Positions 1-5,573 are shown, numbered from the stretch's first letter. The stretch is 5,644 bases of DNA from Thermoplasmatales archaeon ex4484_6 (GCA_002254385.1 NJDO01000135.1:1-5644), one strand, 5' to 3'. Made by a program: numbers and translations. Notes: generated by a model not told the origin, from the sequence alone.

Positions 1-2
1 TT

Positions 3-728
3 TTGTTATGTTGGAATCTTCCTTCTGACGACGGGGGCTCCCGTATCACAGAAGTAACGATATATCGAAGGATGAACGATGAAGTATTCATGGAATACCA
101 ATTACTTCAACCGGATTCCGTATTCTTCAACGACACTGATGTCACGAACGGGTGTGTTTATGAGTATTACATCGTTGTAATCAATCTGGTAGGTTCGTCG
201 CTTCCTTCCGAGCATGTTCAGTGTACTCCGAGGGGCCCTCCCTTTTCACCGGCATCGATCAACGTAACCGTTTCCGGAGATTGTGTAATCGTTCGCTGGT
301 CCGCACCCACGAACGATGGAGGTTCGCGGATATCGAGTTACCGGATCTACCGGAAGGAAGGGAATCGATCATACGATCTTGTGGCTGTGATCCGTGATGG
401 TATGTTCACCTGGACCGATGAGGATCTTGAAGGCGGATATTATTCGTATATGATATCCGGTGTCAATGAATTTGGTGAAGGCGAACCGATATATTCCGGA
501 CCTGTAAGGATAGATAGAAATGATAGGAACCCTGCCCGGCCCTATCTTCCGATTTTTCTGATCATTTTTTCTGTAATCCTGTTCTTTTCCGTTTTCGCAG
601 TCGTTTTCATCATATCCAAACGTAGAAGGGAACATATTCCACCTTATGATGAGGGTTGTGTGACCCCTGTCGGTGATGATGTGGATCCGGGTTCTTATCC
701 TGAGTTCTTTTCCGGTGATGTTTCTTGA
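3..728 (+). CDS. Fibronectin type III surface protein, C-terminal membrane anchor (5' partial)
   Basis: The frame is open from the window edge, so the true start lies upstream; the TTG at position 3 most likely encodes a leucine inside a beta strand. Two FnIII-like domains are seen, at residues 1-75 (truncated) and 78-168. They repeat the same motif, DDGGSRI.. .IYRR and NDGGSRI...IYRK, followed by a Y.Y.I..VN..G strand. Residues 183-205 form one strongly hydrophobic transmembrane helix, followed by a basic KRRRE stop-transfer and a 36-residue acidic, Pro/Gly-rich tail. Orientation is therefore domains outside and tail in the cytoplasm. Three N-glycosylation sequons (N43, N87, N121) fit an exported archaeal protein. 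FnIII repeats usually serve adhesion or protein binding; the partner cannot be told. Base composition is distinctly AT-richer than the neighbours. It converges with the reductase gene. Confidence 0.85.
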   Translation: MLCWNLPSDDGGSRITEVTIYRRMNDEVFMEYQLLQPDSVFFNDTDVTNGCVYEYYIVVINLVGSSLPSEHVQCTPRGPPFSPASINVTVSGDCVIVRWSAPTNDGGSRISSYRIYRKEGNRSYDLVAVIRDGMFTWTDEDLEGGYYSYMISGVNEFGEGEPIYSGPVRIDRNDRNPARPYLPIFLIIFSVILFFSVFAVVFIISKRRREHIPPYDEGCVTPVGDDVDPGSYPEFFSGDVS

Positions 729-758
729 GAGTTGTGGTTTGAAATGTGATTGGAACGA

Positions 759-779
759 TTTCTTTCCTTCCCTTCCCCC
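759..779 (+). terminator. Pyrimidine tract, possible archaeal terminator of the FnIII gene
   Basis: A 21-base uninterrupted run of T and C lies 31 bases after the FnIII stop codon, in the 65-bp spacer between convergent genes. Archaeal termination often uses T-rich tracts without a hairpin. This tract starts T-rich and becomes C-rich, so it is only a weak candidate. No stem-loop is seen beside it, and no T-run is seen for the opposing minus-strand gene. Confidence 0.25.
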
Positions 780-793
780 GGCATGTGCATGAA

Positions 794-1549
794 TCACACG
801 GTGTAAGGGTCCCTTACGAAGGATTCGGCTGGGCAGGGTCCCAGACACATCCCGCAGTGAATGCATTTCTCTTCTGAAATCATGACCTTTCCGCTCTCGT
901 CCTCGTCGATATGAAGTGCATCGCTGCTGCACCTTCCCACGCATATCCCGCAGCCGATGCAGCCCTCCGTCCTCTTTATAACGGATTCCAGCTTCCTTCT
1001 CACGTTCTTGATCTCATCTTCCGAGCTTCCCCTGATGACGATCGTCCCGTCGGAGTATGATTCCACCGCGGCCCTCTTCATGCTCCACCCTTCGGGTCTG
1101 ACCTCCACCCCCTCGGTTCCCTCGATGTTCGTGACGGGGCCGATGATGTTCAGCAGTGATATGAACCTCTTCCTTTCCATTCCCGGATTCAGTACCCCTT
1201 CCTGGGACAGCCCGTCGGCGCATGAGCCGTATCCGTCGACGAACATGAAGCTCCCCTTCCGGCCTTTGGATATTCTGCCGGTATCCAGGAGCTCCCTTTC
1301 CATCCCCATCTCCCCTGCCAGACGGACCATGTGGGGGGGGAGCTTCTTGAACCTGTGAAAACCCTTCTCGATCCATTCTTCGGGCAGGTCCCTCATCTTC
1401 CTCTCCTCCTCGAGGATCCTCGACCAGGGCTCCTGATCCACCTTGGTGAGGTTCAGGAGCTCCCTCTCGGCAAGGTCGCAGGAGGGGCAGAGCCAGCATC
1501 CTATGCGCTGGAACCCCCTCTCGTAGAGAGGATTGTACCTGCGACGAAC
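794..1549 (-). CDS. C-terminal fragment of the same gene: Cys cluster, alpha/beta domain, twin [4Fe-4S] ferredoxin
   Basis: This frame is open from a stop at 1576-1574 down to the TGA at 796-794. Family-like sequence begins near 1549 with YNPLYERGFQRIGC and the cysteine motif CWLCPSC (codons 1498-1478), which in PAPS/APS reductase-like enzymes sits late in the catalytic domain. The first in-frame start-like codon is GTG 1441-1439, downstream of that motif, so this part has no credible start of its own. Counted from that GTG, a small alpha/beta segment (residues about 124-157, GTIVIRGSSEDEI) precedes two classic CxxCxxCxxxC clusters, C161/C164/C167/C171 and C193/C196/C199/C203, the last followed by Pro. 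These would hold two [4Fe-4S] clusters for electron transfer. Confidence 0.75.
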   Translation of the reverse strand, partial: VRRRYNPLYERGFQRIGCWLCPSCDLAERELLNLTKVDQEPWSRILEEERKMRDLPEEWIEKGFHRFKKLPPHMVRLAGEMGMERELLDTGRISKGRKGSFMFVDGYGSCADGLSQEGVLNPGMERKRFISLLNIIGPVTNIEGTEGVEVRPEGWSMKRAAVESYSDGTIVIRGSSEDEIKNVRRKLESVIKRTEGCIGCGICVGRCSSDALHIDEDESGKVMISEEKCIHCGMCLGPCPAESFVRDPYTV

Positions 1550-2412
1550 ATCACCGGGAGCTCGAATCCGGCATCACGGGTCAGGAGAAGCGTTGCAAGT
1601 GAATCCTTTCCCCCGGAATAGGAGACGGCCGCTTTCGGACCGTACCTTTTCACGGCATCCCTGATGAAGGAGACGGCTCTCTTCACGAGGGAATGCAGAT
1701 GCGGTCGGTTGACGTCAACCACATGGTCCCATGTCTCCTTCCATTCCCTTTCGGGTTGTTCCTGCGGGTTCCCCGTTGAATTCTCTTCCGGCAGGGCGCT
1801 CCACCTTATCTTCACGCCCATACCCCTGGTGCCCACCATGTCCCGGGAATGCTTCCTGGAGAGCCCGGAAGCGATCACCCTGCCGTCATCATCGATGACT
1901 AGCACCTCGTCACCGGGGAGGATCCCATCGGAACAGTCCGTGATGCCCGGTGAGAGCAGGTTCATCCCGTCCATGATGAATGGAACGGCGGTGGGGTCAC
2001 ATACAACGTAACCTTTCTCCGGAGTGAACCCGGAGCCGTTCAACCTGGCACCTCCGTCCCTCCTTAGAAGCAGCATTGTCGAGAGCTCCTTCTGCGAGAA
2101 TGATACGGAGCAGATGACATGACCTCCGGCTATGACCTCGTCCAGCCTGTCGGGAGCGGGGCATGGGTTCAGGAGTACGGGTGAACCATGAATGCCCAGG
2201 GCCCTTCCGGCTCCGGGACCCCACTGCCTGTCGGCAAGGTGCTCCACCTCGTCGATATCGTGGGGAAAACCCGGCCGTATGTCTCCGGGTGGAGTGTGTT
2301 TAATCCTGAGCGGTTCGGATCCGCACGAGGGACAGGCTCCACCCCTGATCAACGGTACATCACATCCGGTGCACCAGTGAAGATCCGTGTTTCCGTGGCT
2401 TACCTGGGGCAT
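1501..2412 (-). CDS. N-terminal fragment of the broken PAPS-reductase-family gene: Zn ribbon, PUA, PP-loop
   Basis: This 303-residue open frame starts at ATG 2412-2410. The start is supported by a zinc ribbon immediately after it (C14, C17, C27, C30) and by a TATA-like box about 26 bp upstream. Residues 130-204 resemble a PUA RNA-binding domain, including ILPGDEVLVIDDDGRVIASG and a following RGMGVKIRW strand. Residues 240-290 begin the PP-loop ATPase fold with the nucleotide-binding motif SYSGGKDS at 264-271. The last dozen residues, after MFV at 288-290, do not look like the family and are read-through past the deletion point. If translated alone it would lack the sulfur-substrate half of the active site, so I do not expect reductase activity. 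Confidence 0.75.
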   Translation of the reverse strand: MPQVSHGNTDLHWCTGCDVPLIRGGACPSCGSEPLRIKHTPPGDIRPGFPHDIDEVEHLADRQWGPGAGRALGIHGSPVLLNPCPAPDRLDEVIAGGHVICSVSFSQKELSTMLLLRRDGGARLNGSGFTPEKGYVVCDPTAVPFIMDGMNLLSPGITDCSDGILPGDEVLVIDDDGRVIASGLSRKHSRDMVGTRGMGVKIRWSALPEENSTGNPQEQPEREWKETWDHVVDVNRPHLHSLVKRAVSFIRDAVKRYGPKAAVSYSGGKDSLATLLLTRDAGFELPVMFVAGTILSTRGGSSA

Positions 2413-2434
2413 TCAGGGTTTCAAAGGTCCAAGC

Positions 2435-2442
2435 GATTTAGT
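2435..2442 (-). promoter_or_regulatory. Weak TATA-like box before the PAPS-reductase-family gene
   Basis: Read on the minus strand the sequence is ACTAAATC, centred about 26 bp before the A of the ATG. That spacing would start transcription at or next to the start codon, giving a leaderless or nearly leaderless transcript. No clear Shine-Dalgarno sequence precedes this ATG, which agrees. The box is not a strong TATA match. Confidence 0.35.
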
Positions 2443-2485
2443 GTTTGCGGTATCGGGCGAACACGGCAGGCTGCGGAGGAACGTC

Positions 2486-4600
2486 TCATCCCGAGCTGTC
2501 AATATCGTCGAACATCGTCAATCCGCTGGCATCCTCATTGTTGCTGTCGGACGGGGGTTCGGATCTCATACCAAGTTCATCCCTTGTCGGGAACTTCCCC
2601 TCACGTTTGACATGGAACAGCGGACTCAGGATCTCCAGCCCCTCCTGATGGAATATCACGAGCATGGACTCCATTATCGAGGACCTGATGAACAGCATGT
2701 TCTTTGCGTCCTTCGTGTAGGACCGCAGCCTGTATTCCACGGCATGATCTAGGAATGTCCTTACCATCACCTGCGGAGAGGGCTCCTTCAGCACACCGGG
2801 TGATGTGAGGGCGGCCCTCTTCATCAATGCCCTGGCTTTCTTGGGGTGAATGTCGTATCCCAGCGACACGTCCACGACGACCGAGAAACAGTCCTTCTCC
2901 GCGGACCGGGAATAGTTAACTATCCTGCCTGAAAGGATGTTGTTGTTGGGGATCTCGTTTATCCTGTTCTCGATGTCCCTTATCCTCGTGAACATCAACC
3001 CGATGTTCTCCACGTTCCCGATGACCCCGTTCGTGACCTCCACGCGGTCCCCGACATCGAAGGGTTTCATCGTGACCAGGACGAGTCCGGAGAGCATGTT
3101 CCCTATTGAACCGGTCGCGGCGAAGGAGACCACCATGCCGATTATCATCGATATGACGAGTATGAACGTCTGCCCGATCTCACCCAGCCCTCCGATGGAC
3201 AGAAGGGTGAACATGAAGATCAGGGCTATTATGAAATAGATGACACCCGTGGTGCCCTTGCGGGACATCTCTATGACCTGGGGGCTCAGTTTGGATGCTC
3301 TGTTCCTGATCTCGAAGAAGAAGATGTCGGTGAACTTCTTCAGGATGAAACCCGCGATGATGAGCACCAGGAGGAACATTATCTTTCCCGCATTGTCCGA
3401 AAGGAAGTTCCCGCCCCTGTCAAGGATGTTCCGGCTCAATCCGAATGCGGAAAGGACCAGTATGATTATCAGGAGACCGGCAAGCGTGAAGATGAAGTAT
3501 CTCGTCATTATCTCCAGGAGGCTTATCAGCTGGGCGGGCAGGATCATTCCCTTTCCCCGGCCTCCCCTGTTCTTGACGAACTCCCACAGTTTATCATTCA
3601 GGTAGAGCAGGATGCGAAGCAGGAGGAGGATGACCAGTATCCCTGCCAGGGCGCCTCCGACCTTGGGCATCCATGACCAGATGTAATCCTCCACGAAGGG
3701 TGAGAAATGGGAGATCTGCCCCGCGATTATGAGCACTATCGCAAGGATCGATATCCTTCCGATGAACCTCCTGAGCGGTATGAACCATTCGGACTGCAGG
3801 AAGGCATATTTCTTTCTGTTCAGAGCTCCGAGAACCCTCAGGAATATACTGTAGAGAACGAGTATCATAAGTGTCAGGCCGAACAGGATGAGAAGGTCCT
3901 TCCAGTGCGATGTCAGGAAATCCCTGATATCCTCGAGTGTGAGTATCGGCCTTTCATTGCTCAGATCTATCTCGATGTTCTCCTCCACGCTTTCCGACCA
4001 TTCGAGGGTGATGGTCCGGTTCACCCTCTGCTTGTTGTTGTACTGGACCTCGAACCGGTAGGTTCCGGAGGGAACTGTCAGGGAGAACCACCCGCCCTTA
4101 TCCGTTACCGTTCTGTTGGTCCAGAAGGGCTCCGTTTGGGTCAGGGAGATTATGGCATCGGCCAGGGGATCCCCCCTGTCATCCACGATCCTTCCGAAGA
4201 TCATGGACCTCACGGGATTCTTGGGATCGAGTTCGAAGTCCCAGTGGTTGGTCTGGTGGGGGCCAACGGTGATCTCCTTCCATGCGAGATTGATGCCCTT
4301 GGGAGTGCAAACGGTGATCGTGTAGTTACCGGGAGGGAGAATGAAGGAATACGTGCCGTTGATGTCGGTCCGCACGGACTGCTCGATGAAGTCCTCCTTG
4401 TCCACCTTGACCGTGAAATTGAAAAGGGGTTCGTGGGTCCCGTTGTGGATCAGGGACCCGTCCACCATGTATCTCTCGATTATCGGTTCCGCTGCTGCTC
4501 CAGCCCCCTGCGGCTGGATCGACAGTAGAAACAGAAAGATGGATGCTGTGATCAGGAGATACCATCTTCTGGAACCATGTTGTATCAGTCGGACCCCCAT
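2486..4600 (-). CDS. MscS-family mechanosensitive channel with secreted N-terminal Ig/CarboxypepD-regulatory-like domains
   Basis: This complete 704-residue membrane channel predicts release of ions and small solutes when membrane tension rises. Residues 1-37 are a signal peptide (RR, hydrophobic 14-28, AAA before E38). Residues 41-123 and 131-212 are two beta-sandwich domains resembling carboxypeptidase regulatory-like repeats, with DINGTYSFILPPGNYTITV and DKGGWFSLTVPSGTYRFEV as matching strands. They contain six NxS/T sequons, which supports an outside location. Hydrophobic helices follow at about 235-256, 279-295, 315-334, 363-387, 405-421, 452-469 and 475-510. The last carries the MscS pore-helix signature (Ala/Gly-rich, SIGNMLSGLVLV, then MKPFDVGDRVEV). 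A beta domain (GNVENIGL, IPNNNILSGRIVNYSR) and a C-terminal alpha/beta region to about 660 complete the fold. MscS of E. coli has 286 residues and three helices, so four helices and the ectodomain are extra. The acidic Ser/Asp-rich tail is probably disordered. Confidence 0.93.
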   Translation of the reverse strand: MGVRLIQHGSRRWYLLITASIFLFLLSIQPQGAGAAAEPIIERYMVDGSLIHNGTHEPLFNFTVKVDKEDFIEQSVRTDINGTYSFILPPGNYTITVCTPKGINLAWKEITVGPHQTNHWDFELDPKNPVRSMIFGRIVDDRGDPLADAIISLTQTEPFWTNRTVTDKGGWFSLTVPSGTYRFEVQYNNKQRVNRTITLEWSESVEENIEIDLSNERPILTLEDIRDFLTSHWKDLLILFGLTLMILVLYSIFLRVLGALNRKKYAFLQSEWFIPLRRFIGRISILAIVLIIAGQISHFSPFVEDYIWSWMPKVGGALAGILVILLLLRILLYLNDKLWEFVKNRGGRGKGMILPAQLISLLEIMTRYFIFTLAGLLIIILVLSAFGLSRNILDRGGNFLSDNAGKIMFLLVLIIAGFILKKFTDIFFFEIRNRASKLSPQVIEMSRKGTTGVIYFIIALIFMFTLLSIGGLGEIGQTFILVISMIIGMVVSFAATGSIGNMLSGLVLVTMKPFDVGDRVEVTNGVIGNVENIGLMFTRIRDIENRINEIPNNNILSGRIVNYSRSAEKDCFSVVVDVSLGYDIHPKKARALMKRAALTSPGVLKEPSPQVMVRTFLDHAVEYRLRSYTKDAKNMLFIRSSIMESMLVIFHQEGLEILSPLFHVKREGKFPTRDELGMRSEPPSDSNNEDASGLTMFDDIDSSG

Positions 4601-4618
4601 CCCGTATCGGAAATGGAA
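4601..4618. repeat. 18-bp motif, copy 1, between the TATA box and mscS start
   Basis: This stretch matches 5391-5408 at 16 of 18 bases in the same orientation; both share cggaaatggaa. It fills the whole gap between the TATA box and the mscS ATG, so a protein bound here would cover the transcription start. A shared operator is possible; coincidence is not excluded. Confidence 0.35.
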
Positions 4619-4627
4619 TTATTTAAA
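4619..4627 (-). promoter_or_regulatory. TATA box of mscS-like gene, leaderless layout
   Basis: The minus strand reads TTTAAATAA, a good archaeal TATA box, centred about 23 bp before the A of the mscS ATG. Transcription would begin at or within a few bases of the start codon. No Shine-Dalgarno motif lies between, so a leaderless mRNA is likely. This separates the channel from the small-protein operon upstream, although read-through is possible. Confidence 0.65.
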
Positions 4628-4668
4628 GGGATTGGGGTGTTCGATTATCGGGTTTCTCCGGAGGGGAG

Positions 4669-4998
4669 CTAACCCTCGCTCTTCACGGTCCTTTCGGAAG
4701 GTTTCAGATTTGAAATGATGACCATCACGGACCAGATGGCAACAATGCCGATCAGCATTGCCGTTCCGATAGTTGCCATCTCATGGAACATTGCGCTGGT
4801 GTCCGATGCACTCTTCATGGCCGTGAGGAAAGGGGGATAGAACACGATCTCCTGATGAGCTATATGCTCAACGGCCAGACCGGCGACCCCGCCCCACAGC
4901 ATGAAGTTCAGCCAGTTGATATGCAGTCTCTCGGGTATCTTCTTTCTCAGGGCCGTGGTAACGATCGCTAGCAACATAGGTACCGTAAAACATGCCAT
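4669..4998 (-). CDS. Small three-helix membrane protein (paralogue of the gene just upstream)
   Basis: This is a 109-residue protein of no family I can name. Hydrophobic helices lie at about 3-17, 28-44 and 74-96, followed by a charged C-terminal tail. Helix 2 carries MLWG (33-36) and ends in E44-H45, with H48 and a YPPFL turn close by; this acidic/His cluster at the membrane surface could bind a metal or relay protons, which is inference. It aligns with the upstream protein at MLWG, (E/D)HI, PFL and AVW/AIW...IIS, so the two look like an old tandem duplication. The start is certain: ATG directly follows the neighbour's TGA and a perfect Shine-Dalgarno sequence sits 7 bases before it. The two proteins are probably made together and may form a hetero-oligomer. 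Confidence 0.82.
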   Translation of the reverse strand: MACFTVPMLLAIVTTALRKKIPERLHINWLNFMLWGGVAGLAVEHIAHQEIVFYPPFLTAMKSASDTSAMFHEMATIGTAMLIGIVAIWSVMVIISNLKPSERTVKSEG

Positions 4999-5310
4999 TC
5001 AATCACCTCCCGGGGTAATACTCCTGTTCTTGCTATTCTCTCTGTATCTTGATATGATCAGTGAAGCTCCCCATACTGCAAGGATGGGTATCAGCATCAG
5101 AAGACCCAGAACGATGCCGTTGGGGACGAGACCGTCCGTCGTCATCTCGAGGAAGGGCCCTCCCTCCCAGCCTAAGATGTGATCGACAAATATCATTGCA
5201 GAGAGCCCCCAGAGCATTATGCCAAGTAGGCCGAGATTGTATTTGCCCTCCAGGAGCTTCCACAGGACAGTCGCGATGACCGCCGCCAGTATGCTTGTTA
5301 TCAGCCACAT
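4999..5310 (-). CDS. Small three-helix membrane protein, first gene of a coupled pair
   Basis: This is a 103-residue protein of unknown function. Helices are at about 2-18, 27-44 and 63-86, with a basic, then Gly-ending tail. MLWG at 32-35 and D43-H44 sit at exactly the spacing of MLWG and E44-H45 in the next gene, and GPFLEM parallels PPFLTAM after a three-residue difference. A GTG at 5319-5317 would add three residues, but I prefer ATG 5310-5308. It has a Shine-Dalgarno GGTGA five bases before it (which overlaps the GTG), and its N-terminus then aligns with the partner's. The last codons of this gene contain the partner's ribosome-binding site, so translation is coupled. A TATA-like box and a hairpin or palindrome lie upstream. 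Confidence 0.82.
   Translation of the reverse strand: MWLITSILAAVIATVLWKLLEGKYNLGLLGIMLWGLSAMIFVDHILGWEGGPFLEMTTDGLVPNGIVLGLLMLIPILAVWGASLIISRYRENSKNRSITPGGD
5002..5010 (-). promoter_or_regulatory. Full-match Shine-Dalgarno inside the upstream gene's last codons
   Basis: The minus strand reads GGAGGTGAT, the complement of the 16S rRNA tail, ending three bases before the ATG at 4998; the bases between are the stop codon TGA of the preceding gene. The site lies within the codons for the terminal Gly-Gly-Asp. This is the strongest ribosome-binding site in the window and contrasts with the apparently leaderless neighbours. It fixes the start of the second small gene. Confidence 0.9.
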
Positions 5311-5315
5311 GTCAC

Positions 5316-5320
5316 TCACC
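5316..5320 (-). promoter_or_regulatory. Shine-Dalgarno GGTGA deciding the start of the first small membrane gene
   Basis: GGTGA lies five bases before ATG 5310-5308. It overlaps the alternative GTG start, which would itself have no ribosome-binding site. This favours the ATG. Confidence 0.6.
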
Positions 5321-5350
5321 GGGTAGCATACTTTTCATAATCGTGCTACC
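5318..5350. repeat. Inverted repeat before the small membrane gene pair (operator or leader hairpin)
   Basis: GGTAGCA (5322-5328) and TGCTACC (5344-5350) are perfect inverted 7-mers around a 15-base AT-rich centre. The arms can be extended on the outside with one bulged G: ACCGG at 5318-5322 faces CCGGT at 5349-5353. It lies between the TATA-like box and the ATG. If transcription starts upstream of it, the minus-strand RNA would fold and tie up the GGT of the Shine-Dalgarno. If transcription starts near 5345, it is better read as a protein-binding palindrome over the start site. Confidence 0.5.
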
Positions 5351-5367
5351 GGTCTAATGTCCTTTTC

Positions 5368-5375
5368 ATATTAAA
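5368..5375 (-). promoter_or_regulatory. TATA-like box for the small membrane gene pair
   Basis: The minus strand reads TTTAATAT, in an AT-rich stretch 58-65 bases before the ATG. Transcription would then start near 5345, leaving a leader of about 35 bases that carries the GGTGA site, as expected for a leadered archaeal gene. The same AT stretch could also serve the opposite strand, so this may be a divergent promoter. Confidence 0.45.
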
Positions 5376-5390
5376 CTTTGTTGATTTGAC

Positions 5391-5408
5391 CCCTTACCGG
5401 AAATGGAA
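5391..5408. repeat. 18-bp motif, copy 2, upstream of the small-gene TATA box
   Basis: This stretch matches 4601-4618 at 16 of 18 bases, mismatching only at the fourth and seventh positions. It sits about 16 bp upstream of the TATA-like box on the minus strand, whereas copy 1 lies downstream of its TATA box. The position relative to the promoter therefore differs. Confidence 0.35.
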
Positions 5409-5573
5409 GACCATGATCCGATCCGGTACCGTCCGGAAGAAAGCATGATACACGTCCGGTCTGGCGGAGCTGCCTTCTTACTCCTTACGGAAGACCCCAA
5501 GAACCCCCCCGGTGTTCGCCCGGAACACCATCCCGGGGGGAACCTGATATGGGGAATGAGCTCATCCTGGTGA
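5403..5573 (+). CDS. Doubtful 56-residue ORF
   Basis: ATG 5403-5405 opens a frame of 56 residues ending at TGA 5571-5573. The product begins MEDHDPIRYRPEES, then has a short hydrophobic patch (AAFLLL) and a Pro/Gly/His-rich end. I recognise no family. No Shine-Dalgarno or TATA box is well placed, the ATG lies inside the repeated 18-bp motif, and the end overlaps the following frame by 25 bases. A 73-residue frame on the opposite strand over the same bases looks no better. It is recorded because nothing else clearly codes in 5351-5548. Confidence 0.2.
   Translation: MEDHDPIRYRPEESMIHVRSGGAAFLLLTEDPKNPPGVRPEHHPGGNLIWGMSSSW
5504..5540. repeat. Strong hairpin just before the plus-strand start at 5549
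   Basis: GGTGTTC (5511-5517) and GAACACC (5523-5529) are perfect inverted 7-mers around a five-base loop. Outside them lie a run of seven C (5504-5510) and a run of six G (5535-5540), which can pair across a five-base bulge and lengthen the stem to about 13 bp. The G-run is also the only purine tract that could serve as a ribosome-binding site for ATG 5549, so pairing would hide it. Confidence 0.55.

Larger units (their letters stand above)
794..2412 (-). pseudogene. PAPS-reductase-family protein (Zn ribbon, PUA, PP-loop, 2x[4Fe-4S]), broken by internal frame-shifting deletion
   Basis: The order is that of a large archaeal PP-loop protein family: N-terminal zinc ribbon, PUA domain, PAPS-reductase-like ATP-binding domain, Cys-cluster segment, small alpha/beta domain and a twin [4Fe-4S] ferredoxin. 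The PP-loop strand FELPVMFV (to about 1543) normally leads into a DTG-type motif. Here it meets, one frame away, YNPLYERGFQRIGCWLCPS, which normally lies well over 100 residues later. The middle of the catalytic domain is therefore missing and the frame is broken, with a TAG at 1501-1503. What remains would code about 540 residues; an intact member would be about 670 (estimate from family memory). PUA plus PP-loop suggests RNA thiolation or sulfur transfer, but the family's role is uncertain. A true pseudogene, or an assembly or sequencing deletion, would look the same here. Confidence 0.8.

Noticed and set aside
369..944. A 191-codon minus-strand frame crossing from the reductase end into the FnIII gene
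   Set aside because: It overlaps two better-supported genes in other frames and its protein is Arg/His-rich without domain features.
794..1441. A separate ferredoxin-type gene starting at GTG 1441
   Set aside because: Family-like sequence, including the CWLCPSC motif, continues upstream of that GTG in the same frame, so it is the tail of the broken reductase-family gene.
1014..1499. A 161-codon minus-strand frame inside the reductase C-terminal half
   Set aside because: It is Gly/Arg-rich shadow sequence; the ferredoxin and CWLCPSC motifs are in a different frame.
1501..1576. Programmed ribosomal frameshift joining the two reductase halves
   Set aside because: A frameshift cannot supply the missing catalytic segment, and no clear slippery run with a downstream structure is seen at the junction.
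3707..4528. A 273-codon open frame on the plus strand opposite the mscS-like gene
   Set aside because: It lies wholly antisense to a convincing MscS domain chain, its translation shows no hydrophobic or domain pattern, and long antisense frames are common opposite GC-biased codons.
4656..4663. Short palindrome CTCCGGAG after the second small gene, as a terminator
   Set aside because: It is only an 8-bp self-complementary site with no loop and no T-run following on the minus strand.
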